Source: Apiosordaria backusii
Taxonomy: Eukaryota > Ascomycota > Sordariomycetes > Sordariales > Lasiosphaeriaceae
Assembly (NCBI GenBank): GCA_030549205.1
Contig: JAUKTV010000009.1
Coordinates: forward strand, 558,001 to 622,000
DNA length: 64,000 nt
Reading direction: 5' to 3'
In this document: piece by piece, positions 53,457 to 64,000 of the stretch
How positions within the stretch are numbered: position 1 is the stretch's first letter
How the letters are laid out: every line of letters begins with the position of its first letter
The notes under the pieces: model-generated
The model's input: only the letters and a program-made list of their open reading frames with translations
The model's database searches: none
Told to the model about the DNA's origin: nothing
Program-made: the position numbers and the translations under genes

Positions 53457-55077
53457 ATGGCATCTAATACAGACAACCAAGACCTTTCCAACCTCCCATA
53501 CATCCCACTCGAACCCTTCACAGGCACCGACCCAGCAGGAGGCGATGCCCTTCTAGAAGACCTCAATGTCTGGTACCAAGCCGGCGACATTTCCTTCATG
53601 ATCATGTCCACAGCCTTCGTCCTCCTCATGATCCCCGGCGTCGGCTTCTTCTACTCTGGACTCGCCCGCCGCAAATCAGCCCTCTCCCTTATCTGGCTCT
53701 CAGTGATGGCCGCCGCCGTCTCAACCTTCCAGTGGTTCTTCTGGGGCTACTCCCTCACCTTCTCCCACAGCGCGGGCCCCTTCATTGGCGACCTTTCCAA
53801 CTTTGGCTTCCGAAACGTCCTCGCTCACCCCTCCGTTGCCTCGAGCCGTATCCCCGATTTGCTGTTTGCTGTTTACCAAGGCATGTTCTCCGCTATCACC
53901 ATCGCCCTCGCCACAGGAGCAGTAGCGGAACGCGGGAGGATGCTGCCATGCGTCATCTTTATGTTTTTGTGGCTTACTATCGTGTATGATGCTATTGCTT
54001 GCTGGACGTGGAATCCCTCAGGTTGGTCCAACAAGATGGGAGGGTTGGACTTTGCGGGTGGTACGCCCGTGCATATCGCTTCTGGGGCGGCAGCGTTGGC
54101 GTACAGTATGATGCTTGGAAAGAGAAGGGGGCATGGGACGCACGAGCTGAACTATCGGCCGCATAATGTCACACATATTGTTATTGGGACAATTTTCCTC
54201 TGGATCGGGTGGTTCGGTTTCAATGCCGGGTCTGCGTTGGCGGCGAACATGAGAGCGATTATGGCGGCGGTGGTGACGAACTTGAGTGCTTGTGTGGGTG
54301 GTATTACGTGGTGCGTGTTGGATTATCGGTTGGAGAGGAAGTGGTCGACGGTTGGGTTCTGTTCGGGGGTTGTGGCTGGGTTGGTGGCTATTACGCCTGG
54401 TTCTGGTATGTTTTCCTACCCCCCTTTTTTCTGGCTGTAGGGCTAACAAGAATAAAGGCTACGTCCCAGTCTGGGCGGCAGTCCCCTGCGGCATCATGGG
54501 CGCCTCCTTCGCCAACTACGCCACCAAACTCAAGTTCCTCCTCCGCATCGACGACGCCCTCGACATCTTCGCCGTCCACGGCATCGGCGGCCTCGTCGGC
54601 AACATCTGCACCGCCTTCTTCGCCACCAACTCCATCACCCGCCTCGACGGTGTCTCCTCCATCAAGGGCGGCTGGCTCGATCACAACTGGATTCAGCTCC
54701 CCATCCAGCTCGCTGACTCCTTTGCCGGCGGTGCCTATTCTTTTGTTTTGACCTGCGCTATCCTCTTCATTCTTAACCTCATCCCCGGCTTGCATCTGCG
54801 GGCAAGCGAAGAGAGTGAGATCTTGGGTATTGACGACGCAGAGATTGGCGAGTTCGCCTATGATTATGTTGAGCTGACGAGGGAGGTGCTGAATGATGTT
54901 GAGGGGGATAACATGAGCGCCTACAGTGCTGAGCAGCCCGCGGTGCACCAAGGACAGGGGCAGTACGGTGTTGCCATTTCGAGCGGGATGCCGGGGAGGG
55001 AGAAGATTGTGAATATGAGTATGCCGCTGACGGGGCATAGGATGTACGGGCAGGGGTCGGCTGATCAAGCTCAATAG
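53457..55077 (+). CDS. Ammonium transporter (MEP/Amt family)
   Basis: Exons 53457-54405 and 54458-55077 (52-bp intron, GCTAAC branch) give 522 residues. About eleven membrane segments are visible. The family signature DFAGGTPVHIASGAAALAYS holds the first pore His and FAVHGIGGLVGNI the second. The cytosolic tail has the gating motif GIDDAEIGEFAYDY. It imports ammonium across the plasma membrane; fungal MEP genes are normally under AreA/NIT2 nitrogen control. The frame is open upstream to an ATG at 53067, but the 130 extra residues look like leader. The sense strand is C-rich then G-rich in exon 1, and again C-rich then G-rich in exon 2. Confidence 0.96.
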
Positions 55078-56417
55078 TCCATCGTCTTTCATGTGTTGAA
55101 GAAAGTGTGAGGAAAGGGGGGCGGTAGGTTTTGTTTTGATAGTTTTTCTGTTTTTGAGGAGAGACGCGATTCTCTTTTTGTGCGATCTAGACCGATTTAT
55201 TTCATATTTCCTATGTTACATACGTAATACCTAGCTGGGAAGGGAGGAGTTAAGGGGGGTATTTCACTGCTTGGATCTAGGGAAAACAAAGCGATGGGCA
55301 ATTGCTGTTTGTTGGAAGGTCAGATTATGATGGATAGAAAAGAACTTGTATGTATTACAATTCAACACCAGACCTGGGAATGATCAAGGCAATAAAACAA
55401 CATAAAACAAAACAATATAATGACATCCATATTCTATTCCTTCGTTACTATCAGTATATTCTACCCAGGCGTAAAAATGAGGTCCCGCCAGCCACCCGGA
55501 AGCATACCACCTCCCTCCCGTTGCCAGGGAAGCAAGGAGGGCTTCTTCCGCCTCATCATTGACGCCGACGGACAACGGGCCGGCTTGGCCTGCTTGCTTG
55601 TCCCTTAGCTCTGAAGGAAAACCAACCGGCTTGGTTTGCTTGCTCACCCTACCCACCCGGAGTCCCTTATGACAGAGGCCAACCCCAAGGTGCTTTTCTT
55701 CCAACCAAAGGCCTCGCAAAGCACACAAGTGACACCAAGACATCAAAACCACGCGCATGATAATCCAACAATTCAATTCAATTCCCTATCCTATCCTATC
55801 CCTCCTTCCCCTCCCCTCCTTTATCATCCCAATCTCCCATTTCCTTTTCCAGTTCTGGGCTGTCTGTCTCTCCATATTGTCCAAAGTCGATGCATCATCC
55901 ACACCAAAAGTTATGTATCGTATACAAACTTGTAACTGGTACATGATCCAATCCCTCTTCTTCTCATCTTTTTCCCAGTCCATCCAACAAGTAACCAAAT
56001 AATACAGTATACACTAAGTTAATCCCTCTTACCATAATAGTCAATCCCAAAGATAATAATGTTGCCTCCTTACAAGGCAATAGGAATCGAAAAACCTTAC
56101 AGGAGGTGGATACAAGAATAGTAAAACACCCTAACCCCCTAAAACAATCCTGGGTATGTCCTTCAAGAATGCCATAATCAAAAAAAAAAAAGTTGGCTGG
56201 TAAAATAACCCCAAAAAGAGATGCCGCCCATCCACATCCCCCCTTGACTGCTCTCAAAGCAAGAAAGGGTGTGTGTAAAGCGGAATTGCGCCGATTCCAT
56301 GCAAATATGCAATGGCAAATGCATTCATCCAAAACATGGGCTTAGTAATGCGTGACGATCCAACAACGTGCATGTTCGTTCAAAACATCATGTGGCGTAT
56401 GAGGAAAGACAGACCAA
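55078..56417. other. Convergent intergenic region, ammonium transporter / coiled-coil gene
   Basis: 1.3 kb between two 3' ends, AT-rich, with poly(A) at 56179-56190. No gene is supported. Confidence 0.5.
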
Positions 56418-59400
56418 TCACCTAACCTCGGTAGAAAGAGCCCTGAACTTCTCCTCAAAAACCTTCATCCTCTCCTCCTCAATCAACCGCTGCAGCTTGC
56501 GTGTCTCCCTCACAGCCTCCTCCCGCTGCTCCTGAAGGTTCATGACCTCAATCTGGGCGATGTTCATCCTGCCCACCACCTCTTGCATCTCGGCATCGGC
56601 CGCGGCAAGGGCTCCCTCCAGCTCGGCGACGCGCCCCTTGAGCGTCTCGACCTGCTGAGTCATGGTGTCGGCGCTGCCATCCAGAGGGGATGTAACGGAC
56701 CGCTTGAGATCGGGCCTGGTGCCATAGGGAGACAGAAGAGGCGTCGACATGCGCGGCGACTTGAGATTGTTGTTCGACGACATACTCCGGAGGCTGAACA
56801 TGGGCGACAGCGGCGACTTGGAGGGAAAATGACGTGGGCTGCGCAAGACCCCGGCGTTGTCGCGGAGACGCTGGAGCTGGCTGCTGTGGGCGTCCTTGAG
56901 CATGGCCAACTCTTCCTCGTGGCGGGCCACCCGCTCTTCAGCGCCGGTTTGGGCATGAACAACCTGCTCCTCGAGAGCACGAAGGCGGTTTTGCATGCCG
57001 GCAATGCGCTCGGTGCTGAGTCTCTGCTCAGCCTCGCCCCGGGCGAGGGTGGTCGCCAAACGAGAGCGCAGAGTAGCGTTGGCATCGAGCTGAGAGCGCA
57101 CCTGTTGGGCGAGCTCCTCCACCCGACGAGCAGACTCTTGCAACTGGTCAGCGAGGTCCTGCTCCACGGCAAACTGCTGCTTTTCCGAGGCTTGCATGGT
57201 CTCGAGTTGAGTCTTGTAGGTGTTAGCCTCGTAGCGGGCATCGTCACGTTCTGACACAGCAGTCGACAGCGACTGCTCCAGACGTTGGATGGCAATCTGC
57301 ATCCTTTCATCCGAGTCCGCCGACTCCTCCAGCTGCTTGATGCGGTCCAGTGCCTCGGTATACGCATCTTGCAGGTCCTTATAAGCCTTTTCAAGAGAGG
57401 CTGAGGTGACAGGTGCAACACGCTCCTCGTGGCTGCTGCTGGCACGGGCCAAGGATTCCGGAACCAAAATGTCGTTCTCCTTGAGCAATGATCGGAGAGT
57501 GGCAATCTCCTCTTCGGCGCGGTCGAGATCCATCTTGAGCCCGCCCAGCCCCTTTTCCACTTGCCACTTTTGCTCGATAGCCTCTTCTGCCCGGCGACGC
57601 AGCACATTAATCTCCTCGCGGAGATTCGAGACATCTCGTTCATAGCCGGCTTTTTTAGGGGAGGCGGTGAGCAGCCGATCCCGTTCCATCTCCAGCTGCC
57701 GGATTCTTTTGGCGTTCTCGCGGTTCTGGAGCTCCTGTCTTTCAAGCAAGCTCCTGAGCGCACTATGCAACGCGTCACGCTGAGCCTCGACGTCCTTCAA
57801 CCTGTCGGCAAGGACTTCTCGTGGCTCGGTGGACGCAGGACCAGGTCGCGTGCTGTTGGATCGTGAGAGCGACATTGGGCGGTTCTTGTTCTTAAGAGAC
57901 CCAGCAGTAACCGATGCTGACCTCGACAGAGCCATAGACATGCGAGTCCCGGTCTGCTTGAGCTCTGCGTTTTGAGACCGAAGAGACTCGAGCTCCTGCT
58001 GCATTTTGGAAGTTTCCGAGTTGATCGAGCGAAGAGCTTCGATCTCACGCTGCATCTGAGAAGTACCAGCAGTTTGCGACCTAAGAATCTCGATCTCCTG
58101 TTGCAGCTTGGAAGTGTCGGCGTTTTGTGACCGAAGGACCTCGATCTCTTGCTGCATCTTGGAAGTCTCCGCCGTTTGCGACCTCAGAGACTCGATCTCC
58201 TGCTGCATCTTGGATGTGTCGTAGGCAAGTTTAGCATTCTCAGCAGCCTGGGCTTCCAACCCTTCGACGCGCATGCGGAGCTGAGGAACAATTTCATCGC
58301 GTAGGTTGTCCCGCTCGTTTGACGCCGTCTGAAGCTCACTCTTGAGCGCAGCGAGAAGATCCTCAAAGTTGCTCTTGGACTCCTTTTCTTCCGCGAGCCG
58401 ACGAGTCAAATCCTCGCATGTAGCCTCCAGTTCCTTGACCCTGTCGCTGGCCTCAGCATTGCCTAGTTGGGCAACATCAACTTCGGATGCTTTTTGTTGT
58501 AATTCCTGTATTTGCTGGTCCAACAGCCGACGCATGGTGCGTTCCTCCTGGAGCTTGGTGGTGAGCTCGAGGTGGAGCTGGGCCTTCTCCTGTTCTGCCC
58601 TGCGCTGTATTTGCGACACCTCTTCCTTGGCGTGGTCATATTCGCTAAACCTGGCCGAGCTGTAGCCAGAGTCCGAGAAATAGTCGCTAGTTCTTCTCCC
58701 CGGCACTTGGGCGTTGTTGACTTGCTCCTGCATCCTGTCGACTAGGTCCTCCAGATCCATCTCGCGCCGAATGGACGCGGCCAATTCGGCGCTGATGGCC
58801 TTCAATTCGTCTTCCATCTCTTCGATTTGAACCAGCGATATCGTACTATCTGCGGGTGTCTGTAGGTAAGATTCACAATATTGTATGGCGGGACTGTGCA
58901 AGTCTTCATTGGAAAAGGCTGATGGGCTTTCTGGTGAGAATGGAGCCCCATAAGACTCTGTCACAACAGTCACTGGGTTTTGTGAGGCGGGTGATGGTCC
59001 CGGAGAGTATGCTCTGTCGTCCGAGAACTCTGTTACCGAGGAACGTGAGGGTGAAGCGGCCCAGCCGAAGAAGGCGCCTAGTTTAGAGGACGCTGGTGAT
59101 TTTGGTAGCGGCTTATTAAGATTACTGTCTCTGGCAGTCCTGATGGGGGACTCTGGTGCGCTTTCAATGGGTGATCCGAGGTCCAGGTGTGGTGGTGGTG
59201 CTTTGCGTGAGATAAAGGACATGGTCTTAGTATTAGTATTAATTTGTGTGGTAGGTTTACCCTCGGCCTCGTGCTCCGGACCTGGGGAGTAGAGGTGGGC
59301 AAACTCGAGCTGGTCGTAATCTGATTCCTGAGTGGTTACACTGGCCGTCTCGGCGCTAAGGCGGCCGCTTGGTTCGTGTGCGTGTGGTGTTTGAGAGGCC

Positions 59401-60107
59401 GCAGGGTTTCTTTCAACAATGTTTCGTAAATGTACGTCTTCTTCCGCGTCGAGAGCGGGTGAAGCTGGTTGCTGTCCAAACTGCTCGGAGGCGGGAGAGG
59501 ATCTGTGAGAGAAAACCTGGTTAGTTCCATATTGCCACCACTTTACCCGGAATAAGAGTCGACGAGTCACGACATACAAGTGGCTGCCGTCAAGGCTTGG
59601 GGCGCGTTCCACAGCCCGCAGTGAGCTTGATGCTAGGAGGTTGCCTTGGCCGGGGAACTCGTACAGCGTTGGGCTGTCGAGTGAGATGGACCTGGCGAAC
59701 CTTTGCTCCGGGCGTGGAAGGTCTTCATAGAGATCCGGCAGGCGCGGAGACGAGTACCGAATGGCCAGCGGCGAGGCCGTCAAGGACAGAGGCTTCCTCT
59801 TGATGGGGCCGGAGATCTGGGCCAAGCTCAGGGACCGGCCGCTGCGAGGACTGGGAAGCGGCTGCTTGGGTAGCTGTGAGGGAAGCAATTGGTCCGATGT
59901 TTCTTGAGGTCCAAGAGGTAGGACGGCCGAGCGCGGTGACAGAAGTTCGGATGAAGCACTTGACGTGTCAGAGAGCCGCCTATGCCCGTGACGCTCAGGC
60001 TCAGGCTCGGGTGACTGAGGGTGGGAGGAGGAAGAAACGGGGGCGTTGGTGTGGTGTGGTGTGTGACCTCCTTCAAAGGAGAAGCGATGGTCGTCGGGAG
60101 CAGCCAT
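56418..60107 (-). CDS. Large coiled-coil protein, function unknown
   Basis: The start is the ATG of MAAPDDHRFSFEGG; an ATG four codons upstream (60119) is also possible. A 75-bp intron (59577-59503, GTATGT...ACTAACC...CACAG) has perfect signals but also lacks stops and is divisible by three, so retention gives 1,229 residues and splicing 1,204. Residues 1-430 are Ser/Pro-rich and disordered (SRSLSLAQISGPIKRKPLSL, SKLGAFFGWAASPSRSS). From about residue 470 to the end it is heptad-type coiled coil with Glu/Leu/Gln/Arg, broken by a Ser-rich linker and five 17-residue repeats. It resembles fungal proteins annotated only as coiled-coil or Uso1-like; I do not assign a role. Confidence 0.8.
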   Translation of the reverse strand: MAAPDDHRFSFEGGHTPHHTNAPVSSSSHPQSPEPEPERHGHRRLSDTSSASSELLSPRSAVLPLGPQETSDQLLPSQLPKQPLPSPRSGRSLSLAQISGPIKRKPLSLTASPLAIRYSSPRLPDLYEDLPRPEQRFARSISLDSPTLYEFPGQGNLLASSSLRAVERAPSLDGSHLYVVTRRLLFRVKWWQYGTNQVFSHRSSPASEQFGQQPASPALDAEEDVHLRNIVERNPAASQTPHAHEPSGRLSAETASVTTQESDYDQLEFAHLYSPGPEHEAEGKPTTQINTNTKTMSFISRKAPPPHLDLGSPIESAPESPIRTARDSNLNKPLPKSPASSKLGAFFGWAASPSRSSVTEFSDDRAYSPGPSPASQNPVTVVTESYGAPFSPESPSAFSNEDLHSPAIQYCESYLQTPADSTISLVQIEEMEDELKAISAELAASIRREMDLEDLVDRMQEQVNNAQVPGRRTSDYFSDSGYSSARFSEYDHAKEEVSQIQRRAEQEKAQLHLELTTKLQEERTMRRLLDQQIQELQQKASEVDVAQLGNAEASDRVKELEATCEDLTRRLAEEKESKSNFEDLLAALKSELQTASNERDNLRDEIVPQLRMRVEGLEAQAAENAKLAYDTSKMQQEIESLRSQTAETSKMQQEIEVLRSQNADTSKLQQEIEILRSQTAGTSQMQREIEALRSINSETSKMQQELESLRSQNAELKQTGTRMSMALSRSASVTAGSLKNKNRPMSLSRSNSTRPGPASTEPREVLADRLKDVEAQRDALHSALRSLLERQELQNRENAKRIRQLEMERDRLLTASPKKAGYERDVSNLREEINVLRRRAEEAIEQKWQVEKGLGGLKMDLDRAEEEIATLRSLLKENDILVPESLARASSSHEERVAPVTSASLEKAYKDLQDAYTEALDRIKQLEESADSDERMQIAIQRLEQSLSTAVSERDDARYEANTYKTQLETMQASEKQQFAVEQDLADQLQESARRVEELAQQVRSQLDANATLRSRLATTLARGEAEQRLSTERIAGMQNRLRALEEQVVHAQTGAEERVARHEEELAMLKDAHSSQLQRLRDNAGVLRSPRHFPSKSPLSPMFSLRSMSSNNNLKSPRMSTPLLSPYGTRPDLKRSVTSPLDGSADTMTQQVETLKGRVAELEGALAAADAEMQEVVGRMNIAQIEVMNLQEQREEAVRETRKLQRLIEEERMKVFEEKFRALSTEVR
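57964..58218 (-). repeat. Five 51-bp tandem repeats in the coiled-coil gene
   Basis: Five consecutive 17-residue units, consensus TSKMQQEIExLRSQxAx, are encoded by 51-bp DNA repeats with substitutions but no length change. Seventeen residues is not a whole number of heptads. Confidence 0.85.
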
Positions 60108-62266
60108 GGTAGTATACATAAGATGAGTTTGCTTCGATTTGCAACGCAAGAGTGCAACTGTACCGGCACTTGGGGGGGCCAATCTTCATGCTTGGCTTGG
60201 CCCAGCCTGGATTGGCTCAAGGGGAGAGTAGCAATTAATTGGGAAATGTCAATGAAGGTCGCCGGGCTAGGGGCAGAATGGCAGGAGGAACAGCGAGGGA
60301 AAGCTCGTGAGAAAAGGAGCGACACAAATTGGCGAATTGGCGCCGACTGCTTTGGGACATGGCTTCCGCTGGCTGTGGGCCCTCTCCCATGCCGACCGTT
60401 CGCCTCTCACAGCAGGGGACCCCTGGGAGACGCCCCCAATCACGGTCCAGAAGCAGTCAAGAGCGTTTCGTTCCTTGCAGCTTGGGCGGTGCACGTCCCC
60501 TTCTGTCCCCCCAATCGCGGCGCCAATGCTGCCCTTATCTCTTATCCCCCGTGTCCCCTGCGCAACCGAGATGCAGGTACCGTTGTGTCCGCTGCAGAAG
60601 AGCGGCAACGATTCGTGATATTCAATCAATAGAAGGGAGTTGAATGTTTGCCTGACCCGTCACTCAACGGGCTGCCCTAAACTCAGGGGATAGGTACGTA
60701 CCAGGAAGTTGTCGTGATGGATACATAGTGTACAACCAATTAAGCAGCAGCAGGGTGTCGGATCAAAATCTCCACATGGTGCAGTGACGAATGAGACGTG
60801 AATTCATGATCGCCTCTCTCCATCATTTGGCGAGCTTCTCAGGGCTGATGCTTCCTTCCTCCCTAACCGCCGTCAGTCGAGTCTGTGATCCCATCCATCT
60901 TCAGCGCTTCGGACCAATACTCGGTAGCAATAATCAAGATGATGCTGTATACCTGCAGTCTCCTGTATTCATCCGTCAGCATGATGCATCCCAGCGTCTC
61001 GCTCAATGTGAATCTGCAATTTCGCATTGCGGAGTCCCGTCAAGATCTCCCCCTAAACCGTTCCTGCTAGGCCAAATCAGGGACCCCTTCTTTTGCGGGG
61101 AAACCAACCAACCATTAAACGACCCTCGCTCACTCAGCGGCTCAACAGCAGCGCTTGGCCTCCCGCATGGTCCATGGCCACTGACATCGATGCACGACAT
61201 TCTGCTGCTGTGCCTTGCATCGCACGCACCATGGGCAGACAGAAGAAATGCTTCGCAGTGTCTGTGGTGTCGGTAGCCGTCCCCGGCGCCCGAGCCTGCG
61301 GTGCTTCGGTTCGACACGGGCGGTAATGCAGAGATTCGGAGAAACAAGGGAGGCCACACACACAAGAAACGTGGTGCTTCCAGGTTGTGTGTGTTGTTTG
61401 TTGTGCGACAGAATGACAACATCGGGATTCCAGGTTCCAGCGGCAGTGAAAAATAAACTTCTTTTCCTGGCCGGACGGGAACAGACCCGGTTGACGGCGC
61501 CGAACCCGCTCGACTGGCCTGGCCACGTTGTTGAAGATTTGTTTGTAGGCGACGGGTTTGATCGTCGAAACATTGTTTTCTTTGTTTGATCAATGCTGAC
61601 AAGAGCACACACAACAGCGAGGTTGCCTGCTCACCATGTGGTGGTAGCTCCTCCTGACTCCACATCGACCAAGCTCTTGTGTAAGAGAGCTTGTTACATC
61701 ACATCCAGGTTTTCCCGGGAGCTTGTTGTTGCTGTTGTTGTTGTTGTTGTTGTCTCTGTCTTTGTCTCTGTACCACTAACCGAGCCGCAAAACGATCTTA
61801 ATCTGACTCAGAATCAGATAAGAAAATATCTTCCGCATTCCGACCTCGACTGTTTTGTCTCGGGCACAAATCAAAAAAACGTCGCTTCGAGAAAGTAGGA
61901 TGAATCGAATTCAGCTTGAAACGACTGTGGCAATCTATTTACAAGGACCAGGACGATGACAAGACGCAAAATACACAGAGTAGGTCATCCTAAAGCATCA
62001 TTGAATCATAATGATAACCATAGCAACTCCAATTCCTAACCATCCATGTATATACCCAGCCGTTCAATCCCCGGTAGCCCGAATCCATCCGCCGCGGACG
62101 AAATGCATTGTTTATATATCGTTATCCATAGATCCCCAATCCCAGCCCAATTCTAACAAAAAGAAACAAATGACACCGTGGTATAAAACCCGTTAATCAT
62201 GAACAAATCTGCCCTAATACTCCAACCCCAGCCTTAAACATGAAAACCCAGCCCCTGCGCTGCGTT
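60108..62266. promoter_or_regulatory. Upstream region of the coiled-coil gene; 3' flank of the RBR gene
   Basis: 2.2 kb without a supported gene. A (TTG)n run lies at 61722-61753. Overlapping frames at 60791-61665 on both strands have no domain or coding pattern. Confidence 0.5.
61722..61753. repeat. (TTG)n microsatellite
   Basis: About ten TTG units with one GCTG interruption, in the intergenic region. Confidence 0.75.
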
Positions 62267-64000
62267 CTACCTCGCCCGCCTCCCAGCTTCCGTCCCAGTA
62301 CCTCTTATCCTTGGCCGAGGTCCACCGATACCCGGCACCCAAGGGGGAGGATCCGGCCTCACCAGCCCCGGATTAGCTCCCGTCATCATCGGGGGGTCCC
62401 TTGCGCCAGGCCCAGGTCCAGGTGGCAATGGCTCCTCACGATCAACAGCAGCAGCAGCCCGTCTGTTTTGTCTTTGAAGATGAGGAAAGAGCCACTCTGC
62501 TCCAGGCATACCACGGGCAACGCCCGGGATATCTGGGGGCAGGACCGGGCGGTGAAAGAAGGGGCGTGGTGGAAACCGCTGACCAACAGGATCTCGTAGT
62601 GTTCCGTCTTCGTTGAATAGCTCGGCACCGGGGAGAGGTCCCTCGGTGCAGCCTTCGTTGTGACGACAGAGTAGAAGACCGGTGCCCTGAGCATGGAAGT
62701 AGGAGGCGGTACAGACGTAGCACCATTCATGGCCGCAGTGGCCTGTTAAAGTTAGTACTTGCCCAATCAACTCAATGGGACAGGAAAAGGAAACTTACAA
62801 GTGATGTGGTTGCAGCCCGCAGTCTTGTTGACCCTTCTCCCGCACTTTGGACAGTCCTTCGTCATCCCCGCCACCTCCCTCTCCGAAGCCTCCTCCTGCG
62901 CCTGCCTGTCTTTTTGTTTCTTCCGGTACTGCTTGCACGTCTCCTCCGGATGCGAGACGTTATGTTTGATGCAGTGACTCCCCTTGCACTTCTTGCAATG
63001 AAAAGTAGGGCACTCCTGCTGGTCGCTCACCACATGCCCGTACTCGCACCCCACCGTCACGCACTGCACAAACCCCTTCAAATCCTGCAGCGCATCCCTC
63101 AACAGCCACTTATCATACCTCTCAAACATCTCCTTTGAGGCGTACCGCTTCACATCATGATGCTGAAGCAGCGCAGCACACTCCGTATCCGGGCACTTCA
63201 ACTTCCTCCAGTTCCCTGCCTCAGTGGTAGTGACCAGCCACTGCCCCAAGCAATCTTTACAAAGTGGCAGTTTGTGCCCTTTGCACCCACTCGTAATCCT
63301 AACCGGAATCTCCGTCACTCGTTTCTCCTCCACGCAAATATCACAATTTTCCGTCCGTTTCAACAACCAATTTTCCTCCCTCGCAAAAACCTCCGCGTCC
63401 TCCACCATCCCAAACTCAAACTCATAACTCCTCCCCCACATCACCCCCGCCGAATCCCCAACCCTCTGCCCATCCAATCGTATCTTAACCCCCTCCGACC
63501 TCCCAGATACCAACCCCTTCCTCGACAACCCACTCCTTTTCCTCCCCTCACAGACATTCACCAACCCCCCCGTCACCAAATTCACCTTCAAATCCCTCAC
63601 CGACCATTTCCCCTCCCCACTCCCGGGGTGAATCACATATCTCCTCCCCGCCTGCTCATTCCCCCACCCCTTCAATCTCACTTCAACCCACCCCCCCTCT
63701 TTGCTTCTGATGTGAACCGCCAGATACCGATTCAACCACCTCTTTCCAATCTCTCCTAAAACCCACCCCTCCCCCTGGAGGAAACCGTGAAAAATCCCAT
63801 CATCAGCGTACAGCCTCACTCTTTTTTCTTCTTTGACTCCGAGGAAGCCGGCTATTGCTTTTCTGACCTCCCCAACGGTGGCACCGTTTTCGATCATTGC
63901 GTTGAGTTTATCCCTCCCGTCGGGTTTGATACAACTCGAAAACTGCCACTTGTCCCCATCACCAACAGCTGAGTCAGAAAGGCGGTACCAAATCGTAGTC
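62267..64000 (-). CDS. RING-between-RING E3 ubiquitin ligase, 5' end outside window
   Basis: Exon a runs from the window edge to 62799 and exon b from 62742 to 62267 (56-bp intron, GTAAGT...AACAG). The frame is open to base 64000, so the start is missing; the first ATG inside is at 63897. RING1 shows CDICVEEKRVTEIPVRI...LCKDCLGQWL, the IBR CVTVGCEYGHVV...FHCKKCKGSHCIKH, and RING2 CPKCGRRVNKTAGCNHITC with the catalytic Cys, then HCGHEWCYVC across the intron. The N-terminal region (VGEVRKAIAGFLG...RVRLYADDG) looks ubiquitin-like. The C-terminus is Pro/Arg-rich. It transfers ubiquitin through a thioester on RING2; the substrate is unknown. Confidence 0.9.

Noticed and set aside
60791..61665. Open frames of 130-220 residues on both strands between the coiled-coil and RBR genes
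   Set aside because: They overlap each other antisense, lack domains and have Cys/Trp/His-rich translations typical of noncoding DNA.
1..64000. Transposons, RIP-mutated repeats, CRISPR arrays, rRNA genes, secondary-metabolite clusters
   Set aside because: I saw no transposase or reverse transcriptase motif, no long terminal or inverted repeats, no long AT-rich mutated repeat, and no polyketide or peptide synthetase domain; the AT-rich patches are ordinary intergenic DNA.

Overview
The window is a 64 kb piece of nuclear DNA from a filamentous ascomycete (Pezizomycotina, most likely a Sordariomycete). The evidence is short spliceosomal introns (about 50-75 bp, GTRNGT donors, CTAAC-like branch sites, CAG/TAG acceptors), monocistronic genes on both strands, and family content specific to these fungi (palC, eisosome PIL1, CFEM protein, DUF3669, two filamentous-type MOB2 proteins). 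I can support about 26 protein genes, nearly all complete; the last one runs off the right edge. I saw no transposon, CRISPR array, rRNA gene or virus-derived sequence. Exon boundaries were worked out by hand from splice signals, reading-frame continuity and family conservation; none was checked by transcript data.

Layout. 0.7-6.3 kb: palC (pH signalling), LEO1 (Paf1 complex) and MOB2 copy A. 7.2-14.1 kb: an ALR/MNR2-type CorA Mg2+ transporter, PIL1 (eisosome) and the LSM-type NatC subunit NAA38. 14.9-18.7 kb: RAD2/XPG. 19-25.5 kb, the most accessory-looking part: a tRNA-like element, a DUF3669 protein with a kinase-like DFG motif, an amidoligase-fold protein and a BTB protein. 27.4-36 kb: class III old yellow enzyme, pyroglutamyl peptidase I, a CFEM GPI-anchored protein, a GT17 glycosyltransferase and an atypical kinase-like protein. 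36.7-42.9 kb: riboflavin synthase, MUS81, phosphoacetylglucosamine mutase and an uncharacterised downstream ORF. 44-50.3 kb: PRMT1, MOB2 copy B and a family X DNA polymerase. 53.5-64 kb: an ammonium transporter, a large coiled-coil protein and a RING-between-RING E3 ligase (5' end outside the window).

Functional themes. Three genome-maintenance enzymes (RAD2, MUS81, Pol X) lie within 36 kb, but there is no sign of co-regulation. Two MOB2 paralogues with identical exon phases lie 41 kb apart in opposite orientation, which indicates an ancestral duplication. The remaining genes are housekeeping or membrane functions that do not form one pathway.

Most notable. (1) LEO1's stop codon is followed by in-frame diverged repeats in which the stop position is occupied by TAG, TAG and then a sense codon, TCG. 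(2) The MOB2 pair. (3) PRMT1 has a GC-AG intron followed by 14-nt and 20-nt microexons. (4) Many genes switch from C-rich to G-rich on the sense strand, and in the ammonium transporter the pattern restarts after the intron. (5) A 258-codon frame stays open in phase directly after the phosphoacetylglucosamine mutase stop. (6) A DUF3669 protein lies next to an amidoligase. I did not find convincing evidence of a wholly new multi-gene system; these points are the best leads.
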